Source of the DNA: Thermoflavifilum sp.
Lineage (GTDB): Bacteria > Bacteroidota > Bacteroidia > Chitinophagales > Chitinophagaceae
DNA: 64,000 nucleotides
Direction of reading: 5' to 3'
Assembly: GCA_023511875.1 (NCBI GenBank)
Contig: JAIMAQ010000003.1
Location: 62,001-126,000 of the forward strand
In this document: positions 47,532-55,934 of the stretch, one piece after another
Layout of the letters: each line of letters begins with the position of its first letter
Position numbering within the stretch: the stretch's first letter is position 1
Position numbers and translations under genes: made by a program
Notes under the pieces: model-generated
Seen by the model: only the letters and a program-made list of their open reading frames with translations
The model's database searches: none
What the model was told of the DNA's origin: nothing

Positions 47532-48467
47532 ATGAAAGTAACTGTAGTTGGTGCCGGCAACGTAGGTGCCACTTGTGCTAATGTATTAGCCAGTAAAGAT
47601 TTTTTGCAAGAAATTGTTTTGCTCGACATCAAAGATGGAGTTGCCGAGGGCAAAGCACTAGACATTTGGGAATCGGCTCCCATTTTGCATTTTGGAACAC
47701 GTACTGTGGGCGTAACCAACGATTACAGCAAAACGGCTAATAGTGATGTGGTGGTCATTACTTCTGGATTACCGCGTAAGCCCGGTATGAGCCGCGATGA
47801 TTTGATTTCTACCAATGCTGGCATCGTGAAATCAGTTACCGAAAACATCATGAAATATTCCCCTGATGCTATTTTGGTCATCGTATCCAACCCACTTGAT
47901 GTGATGACCTATTGCGCTTACAAAACCGCTAAGGTCGACAGTCGGCGGGTGTTTGGCATGGCCGGTGTGCTCGACACGGCTCGTTACAAGGCTTTTCTGG
48001 CCGAAGAAATTGGCTGCTCTCCTAAAGATATCGAAGCTCTGTTGCTCGGCGGACACGGTGATACCATGGTGCCTCTGCCACGCTACACGAGTGTGGCCGG
48101 TATACCCGTCACCGAACTGGTGAGTGAAGAACGCCTGCAGGCCATCATTGAACGTACCCAAAAGGGTGGGGGAGAAATCGTGAACTTACTGGGCACCTCT
48201 GCCTGGTACGCACCCGGAGCTGCTGCCGCTCAAATGGTTGAAGCTATCTGTAAAGATGAACGTCGTATTTTGCCCTGCTGCGCTTGGCTAGATGGTCAAT
48301 ATGGATTAAAAAATATTTATCTTGGAGTACCTGTCGTTCTCGGTAGAAATGGCATCGAAAGAATCATTGAACTACAGCTCAACGATGAAGAAATGGCTCT
48401 CGTGAATGCTTCTGCTGCCCATGTCCGGGAAGTGATGCAGGTACTCGATAGCATGCAACTGGTATGA
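47532..48467 (+). CDS. mdh: Malate dehydrogenase
   Basis: NAD-dependent TCA-cycle enzyme of the LDH-like class, 311 residues. N-terminal NAD-binding MKVTVVGAGNVGATCANVL, substrate-binding Arg in SGLPRKPGMSRDDL (about 78-91; the arginines after GLP are typical), VSNPLDVMTY (about 118-127) and the catalytic His in LLGGHGDTMVPL (about 172-183). A strong hairpin terminator follows. Malate and not lactate specificity is supported by the Arg in GLPRKPGM. Confidence 0.96.
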   Translation: MKVTVVGAGNVGATCANVLASKDFLQEIVLLDIKDGVAEGKALDIWESAPILHFGTRTVGVTNDYSKTANSDVVVITSGLPRKPGMSRDDLISTNAGIVKSVTENIMKYSPDAILVIVSNPLDVMTYCAYKTAKVDSRRVFGMAGVLDTARYKAFLAEEIGCSPKDIEALLLGGHGDTMVPLPRYTSVAGIPVTELVSEERLQAIIERTQKGGGEIVNLLGTSAWYAPGAAAAQMVEAICKDERRILPCCAWLDGQYGLKNIYLGVPVVLGRNGIERIIELQLNDEEMALVNASAAHVREVMQVLDSMQLV

Positions 48468-48500
48468 AGTTGGGAAGAGTATTTATTTACTGATGAAATG

Positions 48501-48530
48501 AAAAACCGGTTTTAAAAGCCGGTTTTTTTC
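48501..48530 (+). terminator. Rho-independent terminator after mdh
   Basis: Stem AAACCGG (48503-48509) / CCGGTTT (48519-48525), nine-base loop, then a run of T to 48529. It separates mdh from the convergent GT9 gene and may stop both. Confidence 0.85.
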
Positions 48531-48536
48531 TTTTTC

Positions 48537-49559
48537 TTATCCCGATATGGATTCCCAGCGACGATGTATGGCTTGCGCAATGGCGAGTAAATCTAATTCG
48601 CGCATGCATTTGAAATGCACACGCGGGCAAGCCTCATAGCCGATTTTGGAGCAAGGCCTGCACGACAATCTAGTGTGCTCGATAATGTCAAATAAATCAG
48701 AAACCTTACCCTGCTGATATTTACTTCCATAGTAAGGATACATACCAAACTCTGGAATCGTATTCCCCCAAAGAGTAACCATGGGTTTGCGAAATGCTGC
48801 TCCTATGTGCATCATACCCGTATCGTGCGTGAGCAATAAATGCGACTGACGTATCAGGTCGGCCGATTGATGTAGGGTACAACGACCTGCTACATTATAT
48901 ATCTTCTCCTGATGCTGCTCAACGAGACGGTTTCCCATAGCAGCATCTTCTTTACCCCCAATCACTACTATGGGATACGGGATCAACGCAGCTAACTGCA
49001 ACATCCGATCGGCTGGCAATTTTTTCGTAGCATGTGCAGCTCCAATAGCCCAGGCTAAATAACCTCGTTGAAATACAACTGGTAAGTTTTCTATTGGAAA
49101 TCTTGCTTTTTCAGGGATAAAATAATCCACGCCTTCTCCATCGGGTTTTATCCCTAAACTTTTCACCGCCTCGAAATATCGATCTACTACTGAAACATCT
49201 GGCAAAAGCGATTTCCACTTCATCTGCACAACCAACCATTTTTTCCAATTTAATTTGGGAAATCGATAAAAGGGCCTTCTTAAAAAAGCCTGCAACTTGA
49301 ACGTTCTCAGGTTATGATGCAAGTCAATGACGGCTTCATATCGCTCAGCTCGAAGTAGCGTTATCAAATCCGTCCAGTTGTCTTGCAATAAAAACAAACG
49401 ATCAACATGAGGATTGGCTTCTAAGATAGGCCCATAGGCCGCTTTGGTGAGATAATGGAGCTCTACGTCAGGAATCTGCCTTTTGAGACAACGTATTACA
49501 GGAGTGGTTAATACAATATCTCCGATCGATGAAAACCGCACCACTAAAAGCTTTCTCAT
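48537..49559 (-). CDS. Glycosyltransferase family 9 (heptosyltransferase-like)
   Basis: A 340-residue GT-B enzyme of the ADP-heptose:LPS heptosyltransferase family. N-terminal MRKLLVVRFSSIGDIVLTTPVIRCLKR is the GT9 signature; C-terminal LLTHDTGMMHIGAAFRKPMVTLWGNTIPEFGMYPY is the donor-binding region. A four-cysteine tail (CRPCSKIGYEACPRVHFKC) is typical of many Bacteroidota members. It is the last gene of the DedA-MFS-GT9 operon. It is 10 kb from the GDP-heptose operon; whether it uses that donor is not known, since GT9 enzymes usually take ADP-heptose. Confidence 0.9.
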   Translation of the reverse strand: MRKLLVVRFSSIGDIVLTTPVIRCLKRQIPDVELHYLTKAAYGPILEANPHVDRLFLLQDNWTDLITLLRAERYEAVIDLHHNLRTFKLQAFLRRPFYRFPKLNWKKWLVVQMKWKSLLPDVSVVDRYFEAVKSLGIKPDGEGVDYFIPEKARFPIENLPVVFQRGYLAWAIGAAHATKKLPADRMLQLAALIPYPIVVIGGKEDAAMGNRLVEQHQEKIYNVAGRCTLHQSADLIRQSHLLLTHDTGMMHIGAAFRKPMVTLWGNTIPEFGMYPYYGSKYQQGKVSDLFDIIEHTRLSCRPCSKIGYEACPRVHFKCMRELDLLAIAQAIHRRWESISG

Positions 49560-49574
49560 GTATCATGTCTTACA

Positions 49575-50834
49575 TTAGATTTGTTCTACAAAGTTGAGGT
49601 CTTTGCCATACGTTTCTTGTAGCCAAATAGCCGATAATACGGCAATTCCAATGCACACCACTCCAGTCCAGAATGCTCCTTGTAGATGACTATGAAAAAC
49701 CTGTTTTTCAAAGAAATGATACAACATGGTAATCAGCGGAAGCGCTCCCCGAGCATAATTGGGCGCTGTAATAGCTGCAGTAGCGCGCAAATTCGTGCCA
49801 AACTGTTCGGCTGCCACCGTCACAAATACCGACCAGAAACCTACCCCCAATCCTAACAAACCACAAATGAAATAAAAAGTACTTAAGCTCACCCGATAAG
49901 CTCGAAAATATGCTACCACCGAAAAGAAGCAAATAGCATAAAATAAATAAAGCGCTTTTTTCCGACTCTTGAGCAACTGACTGATGTATCCACACAACAA
50001 GCCACCCAAAGTGAGCACTGTATAGCTAATCATCACGGCCTTACCTGGATCTGGAATACCTTGAATCTGCAAATCTTTAGCAAACCCATCAGAAAAAGCA
50101 ATCAATATACCTACCACATACCAGGCTGGTATCCCCAGTAAAATCACAGTGAGATATCGAAAAAACCGATTGGCATTCGTGAAAAAAGCAAAATAATTGC
50201 CTTTGGAAATCGGTTGATGTTGAATAGCCTTGTACATGCCCGATTCCAATACCCCTACGCGCAATATGAGCAGAAGTAAACCCAATCCTCCGCCAACGAA
50301 ATAACACACTCTCCAGCTAGGAATGAATTGCGCCACAAAATAAGCCGCTACTGCTCCTAATATACCTACGCTGGCCACGATAGTGGTGCCATAGCCTCTT
50401 TTATCGGCTGGTAATAATTCAGAAACCAGTGTTACTCCAGCACCCAATTCTCCAGCCAAGCCTAGCCCCACTATCAACCGAAAAAATTTATACCAAAAAA
50501 TCACATGTGGTCCATGAATCAATCCATTCCCAATATTGCCTAAAGAATATAAAAGGATGGAACCAAACAATACCGAAAGACGACCTCGTTTGTCTCCTAA
50601 AACCCCCCATAAAATGCCTCCCACCAATAAACCAATCATCTGAAAATTCAATAACGACAAACCTACCACTTGTTGCGCATCACCCATTATACCCAAATCA
50701 TTCAAGCTTCTCACCCGAATAATCGTAAACAACAACAAATCATAGATATCCACAAAATAACCCAAAGAAGAAACAATGACTACTAGACTCAACACCGAGG
50801 CGCTACGCGATGGGGTAGTAGGTAATGACTCCAT
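49575..50834 (-). CDS. MFS transporter
   Basis: A 419-residue inner-membrane transporter with about 12 hydrophobic segments. The MFS loop motif between helices 2 and 3 is seen in GVLGDKRGRLSVLFG (about 79-93), and the N-terminal SLGYFVDIYDLLLFTIIRV carries an acidic residue pattern like metabolite:H+ symporters. Later, GLAGELGAGVTLVSELLPADKRG recalls the sugar/organic acid branch. Substrate unknown. It is 15 bases upstream of the GT9 gene and 12 bases after the DedA stop. Confidence 0.88.
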   Translation of the reverse strand: MESLPTTPSRSASVLSLVVIVSSLGYFVDIYDLLLFTIIRVRSLNDLGIMGDAQQVVGLSLLNFQMIGLLVGGILWGVLGDKRGRLSVLFGSILLYSLGNIGNGLIHGPHVIFWYKFFRLIVGLGLAGELGAGVTLVSELLPADKRGYGTTIVASVGILGAVAAYFVAQFIPSWRVCYFVGGGLGLLLLILRVGVLESGMYKAIQHQPISKGNYFAFFTNANRFFRYLTVILLGIPAWYVVGILIAFSDGFAKDLQIQGIPDPGKAVMISYTVLTLGGLLCGYISQLLKSRKKALYLFYAICFFSVVAYFRAYRVSLSTFYFICGLLGLGVGFWSVFVTVAAEQFGTNLRATAAITAPNYARGALPLITMLYHFFEKQVFHSHLQGAFWTGVVCIGIAVLSAIWLQETYGKDLNFVEQI

Positions 50835-50846
50835 AGGTTACATGTT

Positions 50847-51488
50847 TTATGAAATTGAAGACTTGTGGGAACCTAGCAATAGGCGTAAAATCACAGGTAG
50901 CGTGGTGATAAGAACAATACCAATTACAATCCATTCCAAATGATCACCTAACCAAGGAAATGAAATACCCAAAAAATATCCTGCAAACATGATACATGAA
51001 ACCCAAAGCACACAACCAATTACATTAAAAAGTGTGAACTTACGATAGTCCATTTTTACAATGCCCGCTACAATAGGAGCAAATGTGCGAATGAAGGGGA
51101 GAAATCGCGCAAAGATGATAGCCAATCCACCATGCTTTTCGTAAAACTCATGAGCGGCAATCAAATGTTTTTTCTTAAAGAAGAAACTATCTTCCCGCTT
51201 AAAAAGCAATGGCCCAGATTTTTTGCCAAACCAATATCCAACGAAATTTCCCAAAATGCCAGCAATGATCACCAACAACACCACCAACGCAAAAGGCATT
51301 TGAAACGGATTATCTGGCTGCGCCCCAATCATGCCAGCAACAAACAACAACGAATCGCCTGGAAGGAAAAAGCCTACAAATAAACCTGTTTCTGCAAAAA
51401 TGACAAACAACAATAAATATAATCCGCCATGGTGAATGATCCAGGAAGGATTGATCAAATGACGCAAAAACTCAATAATATCATGCAT
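50847..51488 (-). CDS. DedA-family membrane protein
   Basis: A 213-residue protein of the DedA/VTT family, now linked to polyprenyl-phosphate or phospholipid translocation. Blocks: FAETGLFVGFFLPGDSLLFVAG (about 30-51), the GxxxG-rich GNFVGYWFGKKSGP (about 80-93), the conserved FARFLPFIRTFAPIVAGIVKM (about 125-145) with the essential Arg, and C-terminal hydrophobic helices. It is the first gene of the minus-strand operon with the MFS and GT9 genes. A role in the cell envelope would fit the glycosyltransferase neighbour. Confidence 0.92.
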   Translation of the reverse strand: MHDIIEFLRHLINPSWIIHHGGLYLLLFVIFAETGLFVGFFLPGDSLLFVAGMIGAQPDNPFQMPFALVVLLVIIAGILGNFVGYWFGKKSGPLLFKREDSFFFKKKHLIAAHEFYEKHGGLAIIFARFLPFIRTFAPIVAGIVKMDYRKFTLFNVIGCVLWVSCIMFAGYFLGISFPWLGDHLEWIVIGIVLITTLPVILRLLLGSHKSSIS

Positions 51489-51608
51489 ATATACCCTTCA
51501 AATAAAATAGCTCTACGAATGGCGTGTAAAAATAAAGTATTCCAATTTATTCTTGATGATTTTCTCAAAACACTCCTTAACTTAGTAGACTGAAAATTTC
51601 ATTTAGCC

Positions 51609-52901
51609 ATGAAACAATATCGAATTTATCCCTTTCTATTTAGCATGATTATTCTCTTCAGTCTGGGATACTTTTCATCAGAAGGTCAGCAGGCGGTTTC
51701 TCGGCTGGCGTTTGCACCCAATAATGATCAACTGAAATTGCCCACTGGCTTTCATGCTGTGATTGTCGCATCTGATATTGGTACTCCTCGCCATATTGTG
51801 GTACGCGACAATGGTGATATTTACGTTGCGCTACGTGCTCCGCACAACGGCCATGCTATTGCTTGCCTGCGTGATCAAAATGGAGATGGCAAAGCCGATA
51901 TCATTGAATATTTTGGGCCCAACACCAACGGCGATGGCATTGGCATACACAATGGCTATCTATATTTTGGAGCCGATACAGCAATTATCCGATTTAAACT
52001 CATCCCTGGCCAATTATTACCCAATGCACAAGGAGAGACAATTGCGCGTTTCCCCTTACAACATCAACACCAAACCAAAACGTTTACTTTCGATAATCAA
52101 GGATATATGTATGTAAACGTAGGCGCCCCTTCTAATGCCTGCCAATACGAAGATCGACAGAAGGGCTCTCCCGGACAAAACCCATGCCCCCTGTTGGAAC
52201 ATTATGGAGGCATTTGGAGATTTCGCGCCGACGTGCCCAATCAAACAGAAGATCATGGCGGCATGCGATATGCAACCGGGCTTCGCAACTGCGTGGCACT
52301 TGATTGGAACCCCATCAACCATCAGCTCTATGCAGCCATGAACGGCCGTGATCAACTTTATCAATTGTATCCTCAGTATTACAATGCCCAACAAGGTGCC
52401 GAGCTTCCTGCAGAAGAGTTACTGCTGATTCGCCAAGGAGGCAACTATGGCTGGCCTTATACCTATTATGACCCCTTTCAGAAAAAACTCATCATTGCTC
52501 CCGAATATGGTGGCGATGGCAAAAAAGCTGCACCTGCCGGCAAATACGATCCGCCCATTATGGCTTTTCCCGCTCACTGGGCCCCTCTAAGCGTGTTGTT
52601 CTACACGGGTAACCAATTCCCAGCAAGCTACAAGTATGGGGCTTTTATCGCCTTCCATGGTTCTTGGAATCGTGCACCCCTGCCACAAGCAGGATTTAAC
52701 GTGGTTTTCGTACCCTTCCGAAATGCAAGCCGCCTTCCTACTGGAAACTATACCATTTTTGCTGATAATTTCAGCCAATCGCCCAACAACCAAAATCCTG
52801 CACACAGACCTGTAGGCTTAGCACAAGGGCCCGATGGATCCTTGTATGTAACCGACGACCGGGGAGGCACTGTATGGCGAATCGTATATACAGGTAGATA
52901 A
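51609..52901 (+). CDS. Secreted sorbosone dehydrogenase-like beta-propeller (PQQ-type)
   Basis: A 430-residue protein with a signal peptide (MKQYRIYPFLFSMIILFSLGYFSSEG). The mature domain is the glucose/sorbosone dehydrogenase beta-propeller: LKLPTGFHAVIVASDIGTPRHIVVRDNGDIYVAL, then the H-rich HNGYLYFG, LRNCVALDWNP, QGGNYGWPYTYY and the C-terminal RPVGLAQGPDGSLYVTDDRGGTVWRIVY. Family members bind PQQ and oxidise aldoses or L-sorbosone in the periplasm, but many Bacteroidota paralogues are untested. It is flanked by the divergent DedA operon and hsp20. Confidence 0.85.
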   Translation: MKQYRIYPFLFSMIILFSLGYFSSEGQQAVSRLAFAPNNDQLKLPTGFHAVIVASDIGTPRHIVVRDNGDIYVALRAPHNGHAIACLRDQNGDGKADIIEYFGPNTNGDGIGIHNGYLYFGADTAIIRFKLIPGQLLPNAQGETIARFPLQHQHQTKTFTFDNQGYMYVNVGAPSNACQYEDRQKGSPGQNPCPLLEHYGGIWRFRADVPNQTEDHGGMRYATGLRNCVALDWNPINHQLYAAMNGRDQLYQLYPQYYNAQQGAELPAEELLLIRQGGNYGWPYTYYDPFQKKLIIAPEYGGDGKKAAPAGKYDPPIMAFPAHWAPLSVLFYTGNQFPASYKYGAFIAFHGSWNRAPLPQAGFNVVFVPFRNASRLPTGNYTIFADNFSQSPNNQNPAHRPVGLAQGPDGSLYVTDDRGGTVWRIVYTGR

Positions 52902-52959
52902 ATGCCAGTTTATCGCAAAAATGCTGAAAAAATTTCAGCAATTTCATGCTTAATACCAG

Positions 52960-52975
52960 TGGCATTGGGTTTGAT
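52960..52975 (+). promoter_or_regulatory. Possible sigma-54-like element ahead of hsp20 (weak)
   Basis: TGGCATTGGGTTTGAT has the -24 TGGCA block in the right spacing to TTG, but the -12 GC is GA, which is usually critical. It is listed because groES carries a similar and better element. Confidence 0.15.
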
Positions 52976-52998
52976 TTGGTGCAAATGAATCTTTCAAA

Positions 52999-53054
52999 AC
53001 TCCCTTTTGAAAAGGTTATTCCATGGTTTAACCCTAAAAAAGGAGGTGCCTATG
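52999..53054 (+). promoter_or_regulatory. Strong RBS of hsp20 with possible SD-masking hairpin (RNA thermometer candidate)
   Basis: AGGAGG at 53041-53046, five bases before the ATG at 53052, is a rare strong Shine-Dalgarno in this window. An upstream arm (52999-53008, ACTCCCTTTT) can pair with 53038-53047 (AAAAGGAGGT), nine of ten positions including one wobble, mismatch at 53002/53044, loop 29 bases. A short local hairpin CCTTT/AAAGG (53003-53014) competes. Confidence 0.4.
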
Positions 53055-53507
53055 TCATTGGTAAGACGTTCAAACGGTGGTTTCTGGAGCGATTTCCCTT
53101 CGCTGTTTGACGACTTCTGGACTCGGGATTGGTTTGATTGGGCTTTGGGCAACTTCTCTGCTACAGGTACTACCGTTCCGGCAGTGAATATCATCGAAAC
53201 GCGCGACAGCTTCGAAGTGGAAATGGCTGCTCCGGGGATGGACAAAAAAGATTTTAAAGTAGAGCTCGATGGGAACCTCCTCACCATTTCATCCGAAAAA
53301 AAGGATGAAAGGGAGCTGAAGGAAGGTGAAAACTATACCCGGAGAGAATTTAGCTATCAATCATTCCGTCGCACGTTCACCCTGCCGAAAGAGGTAGTAG
53401 ATGTAGATCAAATCAAAGCCCATTACGAAAACGGTATCTTACATCTCACCATCCCCAAGAAAGAAGAAGCTCGTCAAAAACCACCCAAAATGATCGAAAT
53501 TGCTTAA
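53052..53507 (+). CDS. Small heat-shock protein Hsp20
   Basis: An ATP-independent holdase of 151 residues in the alpha-crystallin family. The start is fixed by the AGGAGG ribosome binding site; an in-frame TTG 45 bases upstream is not used. Order: Phe/Trp-rich N-terminus (GFWSDFPSLFDDFWTRDWFDW), alpha-crystallin domain (about 37-135) with MAAPGMDKKDFKVELDGNLLTISSEKK and RREFSYQSFRRTFTLP, and GILHLTIPKKEE at the end. The C-terminal I-x-I motif is MIEIA. A terminator follows. The 5' leader may be temperature-responsive. Confidence 0.95.
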   Translation: MSLVRRSNGGFWSDFPSLFDDFWTRDWFDWALGNFSATGTTVPAVNIIETRDSFEVEMAAPGMDKKDFKVELDGNLLTISSEKKDERELKEGENYTRREFSYQSFRRTFTLPKEVVDVDQIKAHYENGILHLTIPKKEEARQKPPKMIEIA

Positions 53508-53516
53508 TCTGTGTAA

Positions 53517-53543
53517 ACACCCGGCTTTGTCCGGGTTTTTTTA
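53517..53543 (+). terminator. Rho-independent terminator after hsp20
   Basis: Stem ACCCGG (53519-53524) / CCGGGT (53531-53536), six-base loop, then a T-run. It lies between convergent hsp20 and the rhamnose mutarotase gene. Confidence 0.85.
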
Positions 53544-53547
53544 TTTT

Positions 53548-53919
53548 TTAGACCCCGAGCTGTTGTTGTAAATCGAAAATCTTTTTGCCCAGCACCCATT
53601 TCTCGGTGGCTCGTGCAAAAGGTAAGCGTTGTTGAAAATGATCCATAAGCTGTTCCCATTGCTTAACAATAGGATTGGCCTCGTCCATTTGCTGCTTTCG
53701 AGAAAATGAAAAAGAAGGCGTCGTTTCTAAGATCATGCAAAGCCGATTGCCCGCTCTATAGATTTCCATTTGCTCAATGCCTGCATCTTGAATGCTTTGC
53801 AAAATTGCTGGCCATACTTGTTGGTGATAGGCTTCATATTGCGCAATCCATTCTGGATTATCTTTTAAATCCAAAAACAAGCAATAGCGCTGCGTGGAAA
53901 AGTTATTGTGGTTTCCCAT
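53548..53919 (-). CDS. L-rhamnose mutarotase family protein
   Basis: A 123-residue protein of the RhaM/DUF718 family that interconverts anomers of L-rhamnose or other sugars. Family pattern: YCLFLDLKDNPEWIAQYEAYHQQVWPAILQSIQDAGIEQMEIYRAGNRLCMILET, with His/Tyr residues of the ferredoxin-like active site. No rhamnose isomerase or kinase lies nearby, so it is an orphan here. Some DUF718 proteins act on L-fucose, so rhamnose is the default call only. Confidence 0.85.
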   Translation of the reverse strand: MGNHNNFSTQRYCLFLDLKDNPEWIAQYEAYHQQVWPAILQSIQDAGIEQMEIYRAGNRLCMILETTPSFSFSRKQQMDEANPIVKQWEQLMDHFQQRLPFARATEKWVLGKKIFDLQQQLGV

Positions 53920-54017
53920 AAAAAATTTTTAGAAAATAGAACCTTAAAATAACGTATTTTAATAAAAAATTTTGCCTTAAGCCCGGTAAAACAATTTTAC
54001 CCTAAAATCATGAGTCG

Positions 54018-54509
54018 ATGTTCAAAATATTTCGCCCATCAGACGATGAGCTCGTCTTGATAAGCATTCCGTTTCAAAGTTATGTAGGTGCCGCTATTTT
54101 GCTAATTTCTGGAGGTTTGCTGGTCTTTACGGGAGAAGAGATCTTTTCACACAAGCGCATAGCAGGTATCATATTGATGTTAATCGGCTTATCACTGGCC
54201 TGCCTAGGTATTCACCAGAAAAAACTAATCCTACAACGTAAGCTGCAGATCATGTATGTTATTCGAAAAAGCTTATTTCGAAAATCAATAAAAAAATATT
54301 ATTTCTACGAAATCAAAAGATTTCTTGTGCAAGTACCAACAGCGTTAATCCCTGATCAAGCGAAGCAACCACAAAAAAAGATTAGGCAAAAATGTCGGGT
54401 ATTGATGCAAAAAGTTTCTGGCAGATATAAAGTGTTGTTTCAGGATAAAGATATTTTTCGTCTGCAACAAGCTGTTAACCTGTTAGAAGATTTTATTAGC
54501 CTAGCCTAA
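54018..54509 (+). CDS. Small membrane protein, unknown function
   Basis: A 163-residue protein I do not recognise. Two adjacent membrane segments (about 22-40, VGAAILLISGGLLVFTG, and 48-66, IAGIILMLIGLSLACLGI) form a hairpin, and a basic, helical C-terminal part (KKLILQRKLQIMYVIRKSLFRKSIKKYYFYEIKRF) faces the cytoplasm. The pattern of beta-strand-like repeats after the hairpin (LILQRKL, VIRKSLFRKS) recalls PH-like bacterial membrane proteins, but I cannot place it. Its stop codon overlaps that of convergent coaE by two bases. Confidence 0.65.
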   Translation: MFKIFRPSDDELVLISIPFQSYVGAAILLISGGLLVFTGEEIFSHKRIAGIILMLIGLSLACLGIHQKKLILQRKLQIMYVIRKSLFRKSIKKYYFYEIKRFLVQVPTALIPDQAKQPQKKIRQKCRVLMQKVSGRYKVLFQDKDIFRLQQAVNLLEDFISLA

Positions 54510-55105
54510 TGTGGATGTGCTGCCAGTTCTAAGAATTGCTCATGTAGCTGAAGCACCTGAGGAATCACTGCTTTTTGCTCATCATTGTAAATCACCTCAT
54601 CGGCGAGTTTAATGGCTACTTCAGGAGATATCTGTCGACGCATTCTATTCTTCACCTCTTCTACAGAAACATGATCACGCTGTACTATACGGTGTATACG
54701 TAAGTGTACTGGTGCATATACAACCACGATTTTATCGAGTAAGTGAAAAGAAGATGATTCAAACATCAAAGCAGCTTCTTTGATCACATATGGGGCTTTT
54801 TGCTGTTGCATCCACATCTCAGCATCGCGAATAGTTGGAGGATGGGTAATCGCATTGAGTTGTTCTAACAGTTGCTGATCCTGAAACACCCGTTGTGCTA
54901 CGTAAGCGCGATTTAAGTTACCATTGGGTAGATAAGCCTCTTCACCCAGTAACAACTTCACTTGCTGAATAATTTCTGGGTCGGTATTCATGAGCCTACG
55001 GGCAGCTTCATCGGCCGAATATACCGGTACACCCAATAGTTGAAACAGGCGAGCAACAGTTGTTTTGCCAGAGCCAATACCTCCAGTAATACCTACTTTC
55101 AACAT
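54506..55105 (-). CDS. coaE: Dephospho-CoA kinase CoaE
   Basis: Last enzyme of CoA synthesis. From the chosen ATG (MLKVGITGGIGSGKT) it has 199 residues, standard length; an in-frame TTG five codons upstream is less likely. P-loop GGIGSGKTTVA is at residues 8-18, GVPVYSADEAARRLM has the catalytic Asp, and EAALMFESSSFHLLDKIVVVYAP is the lid/core block. It lies 11 bases after yajC in the nusB-DUF1573-yajC-coaE operon. CoaD is at 43764, so two CoA-synthesis genes sit in the window. Confidence 0.95.
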   Translation of the reverse strand: MLKVGITGGIGSGKTTVARLFQLLGVPVYSADEAARRLMNTDPEIIQQVKLLLGEEAYLPNGNLNRAYVAQRVFQDQQLLEQLNAITHPPTIRDAEMWMQQQKAPYVIKEAALMFESSSFHLLDKIVVVYAPVHLRIHRIVQRDHVSVEEVKNRMRRQISPEVAIKLADEVIYNDEQKAVIPQVLQLHEQFLELAAHPH

Positions 55106-55116
55106 GGTTTGCCCAA

Positions 55117-55455
55117 TCAAGATTTCTGGCCGCTGCGCTTTTGCATTTCTTGGGTATACTCCATAGAAATCGCCGAACGCTCTATAGTCATATACGTGCT
55201 CGGCGCAATCTCGATTTGCAACGTATTGTCGTCGTTTACTTTATTTACTCGGCCATGAATACCGGCTATAGTGACAATTTTGTCACCTACTTTGATGTTA
55301 TCACTAAATTGTTTTTGCAGCTTGGCTTTTCTAGCTTGTGGCCTAATTAAAAACAACCACATGACTAAAATAATAGCCAGCATGAAAATCAAGCTAAATG
55401 AAGGGTTGGGCTGGCCATTCTGTCCTTCCATGAGAATTGTCAACATTTGTTGCAT
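55117..55455 (-). CDS. yajC: Preprotein translocase subunit YajC
   Basis: Small Sec-accessory protein, 112 residues. One membrane segment near residues 22-40 (LIFMLAIILVMWLFLIRPQ), then the typical RPQARKAKLQKQFSDNIKVGDKIVTIAGIHGRVNKVND. Pro-Gln of IRPQ after the helix is a family mark. It lies 38 bases after the DUF1573 gene and precedes coaE, the usual order in Bacteroidota. No secDF in the window. Confidence 0.95.
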   Translation of the reverse strand: MQQMLTILMEGQNGQPNPSFSLIFMLAIILVMWLFLIRPQARKAKLQKQFSDNIKVGDKIVTIAGIHGRVNKVNDDNTLQIEIAPSTYMTIERSAISMEYTQEMQKRSGQKS

Positions 55456-55493
55456 GTGCTTAAACGTTTTAGAAGATGAATATTACATGAAAA

Positions 55494-55934
55494 TTAGGGA
55501 ATTACATGTGCTTTCAAATAAAGAGTTTGTTCAGGAGGTTGGGCATTGCACAAGATAAAAACTTTTTTCAATTGATCACCTAATTGCCCAGCCGTATGAA
55601 AATGTACCGTTAGACGCACTTCTTGCGCTGGATGAATGGGTTGGTTAGGTACGGAAACTACGGTACATCCACAAGAGGGCACTGCTTGCATAATCTGTAA
55701 ATCACCTTTTCCTGTATTTCGACCTACAAAAGTATAGCTCAACACTTTACCTTGCTGCACATTTCCTAAATCCACTAAAGTATCTTTCCATGAAATCACT
55801 GCTTGCCCCTGCTGCTGTGCTGGTGTGCTAGAAGGTGACCCACAGGCAGTTAAACCGCCTATCCAGCCAACACTACATAATATCCAACAGAAACCAGCGC
55901 GCATGGCCGCAAATGTATAAAATTTGATCTTCAA
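55494..55934 (-). CDS. DUF1573 lipoprotein
   Basis: A 146-residue protein with a signal peptide ending in the lipobox GLTAC (Cys31), so probably a lipoprotein. The DUF1573 domain is a beta-sandwich seen here in DLGNVQQGKVLSYTFVGRNTGKGDLQIMQAVPSCGCTVVSVPNQPIHPAQEVRLTVHFH, with the hallmark CGC. Its ATG overlaps the nusB stop as ATGA, so translation is coupled. Function unknown; an ASH-type beta-sandwich fold is thought to mediate binding. Confidence 0.9.
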   Translation of the reverse strand: MKIKFYTFAAMRAGFCWILCSVGWIGGLTACGSPSSTPAQQQGQAVISWKDTLVDLGNVQQGKVLSYTFVGRNTGKGDLQIMQAVPSCGCTVVSVPNQPIHPAQEVRLTVHFHTAGQLGDQLKKVFILCNAQPPEQTLYLKAHVIP

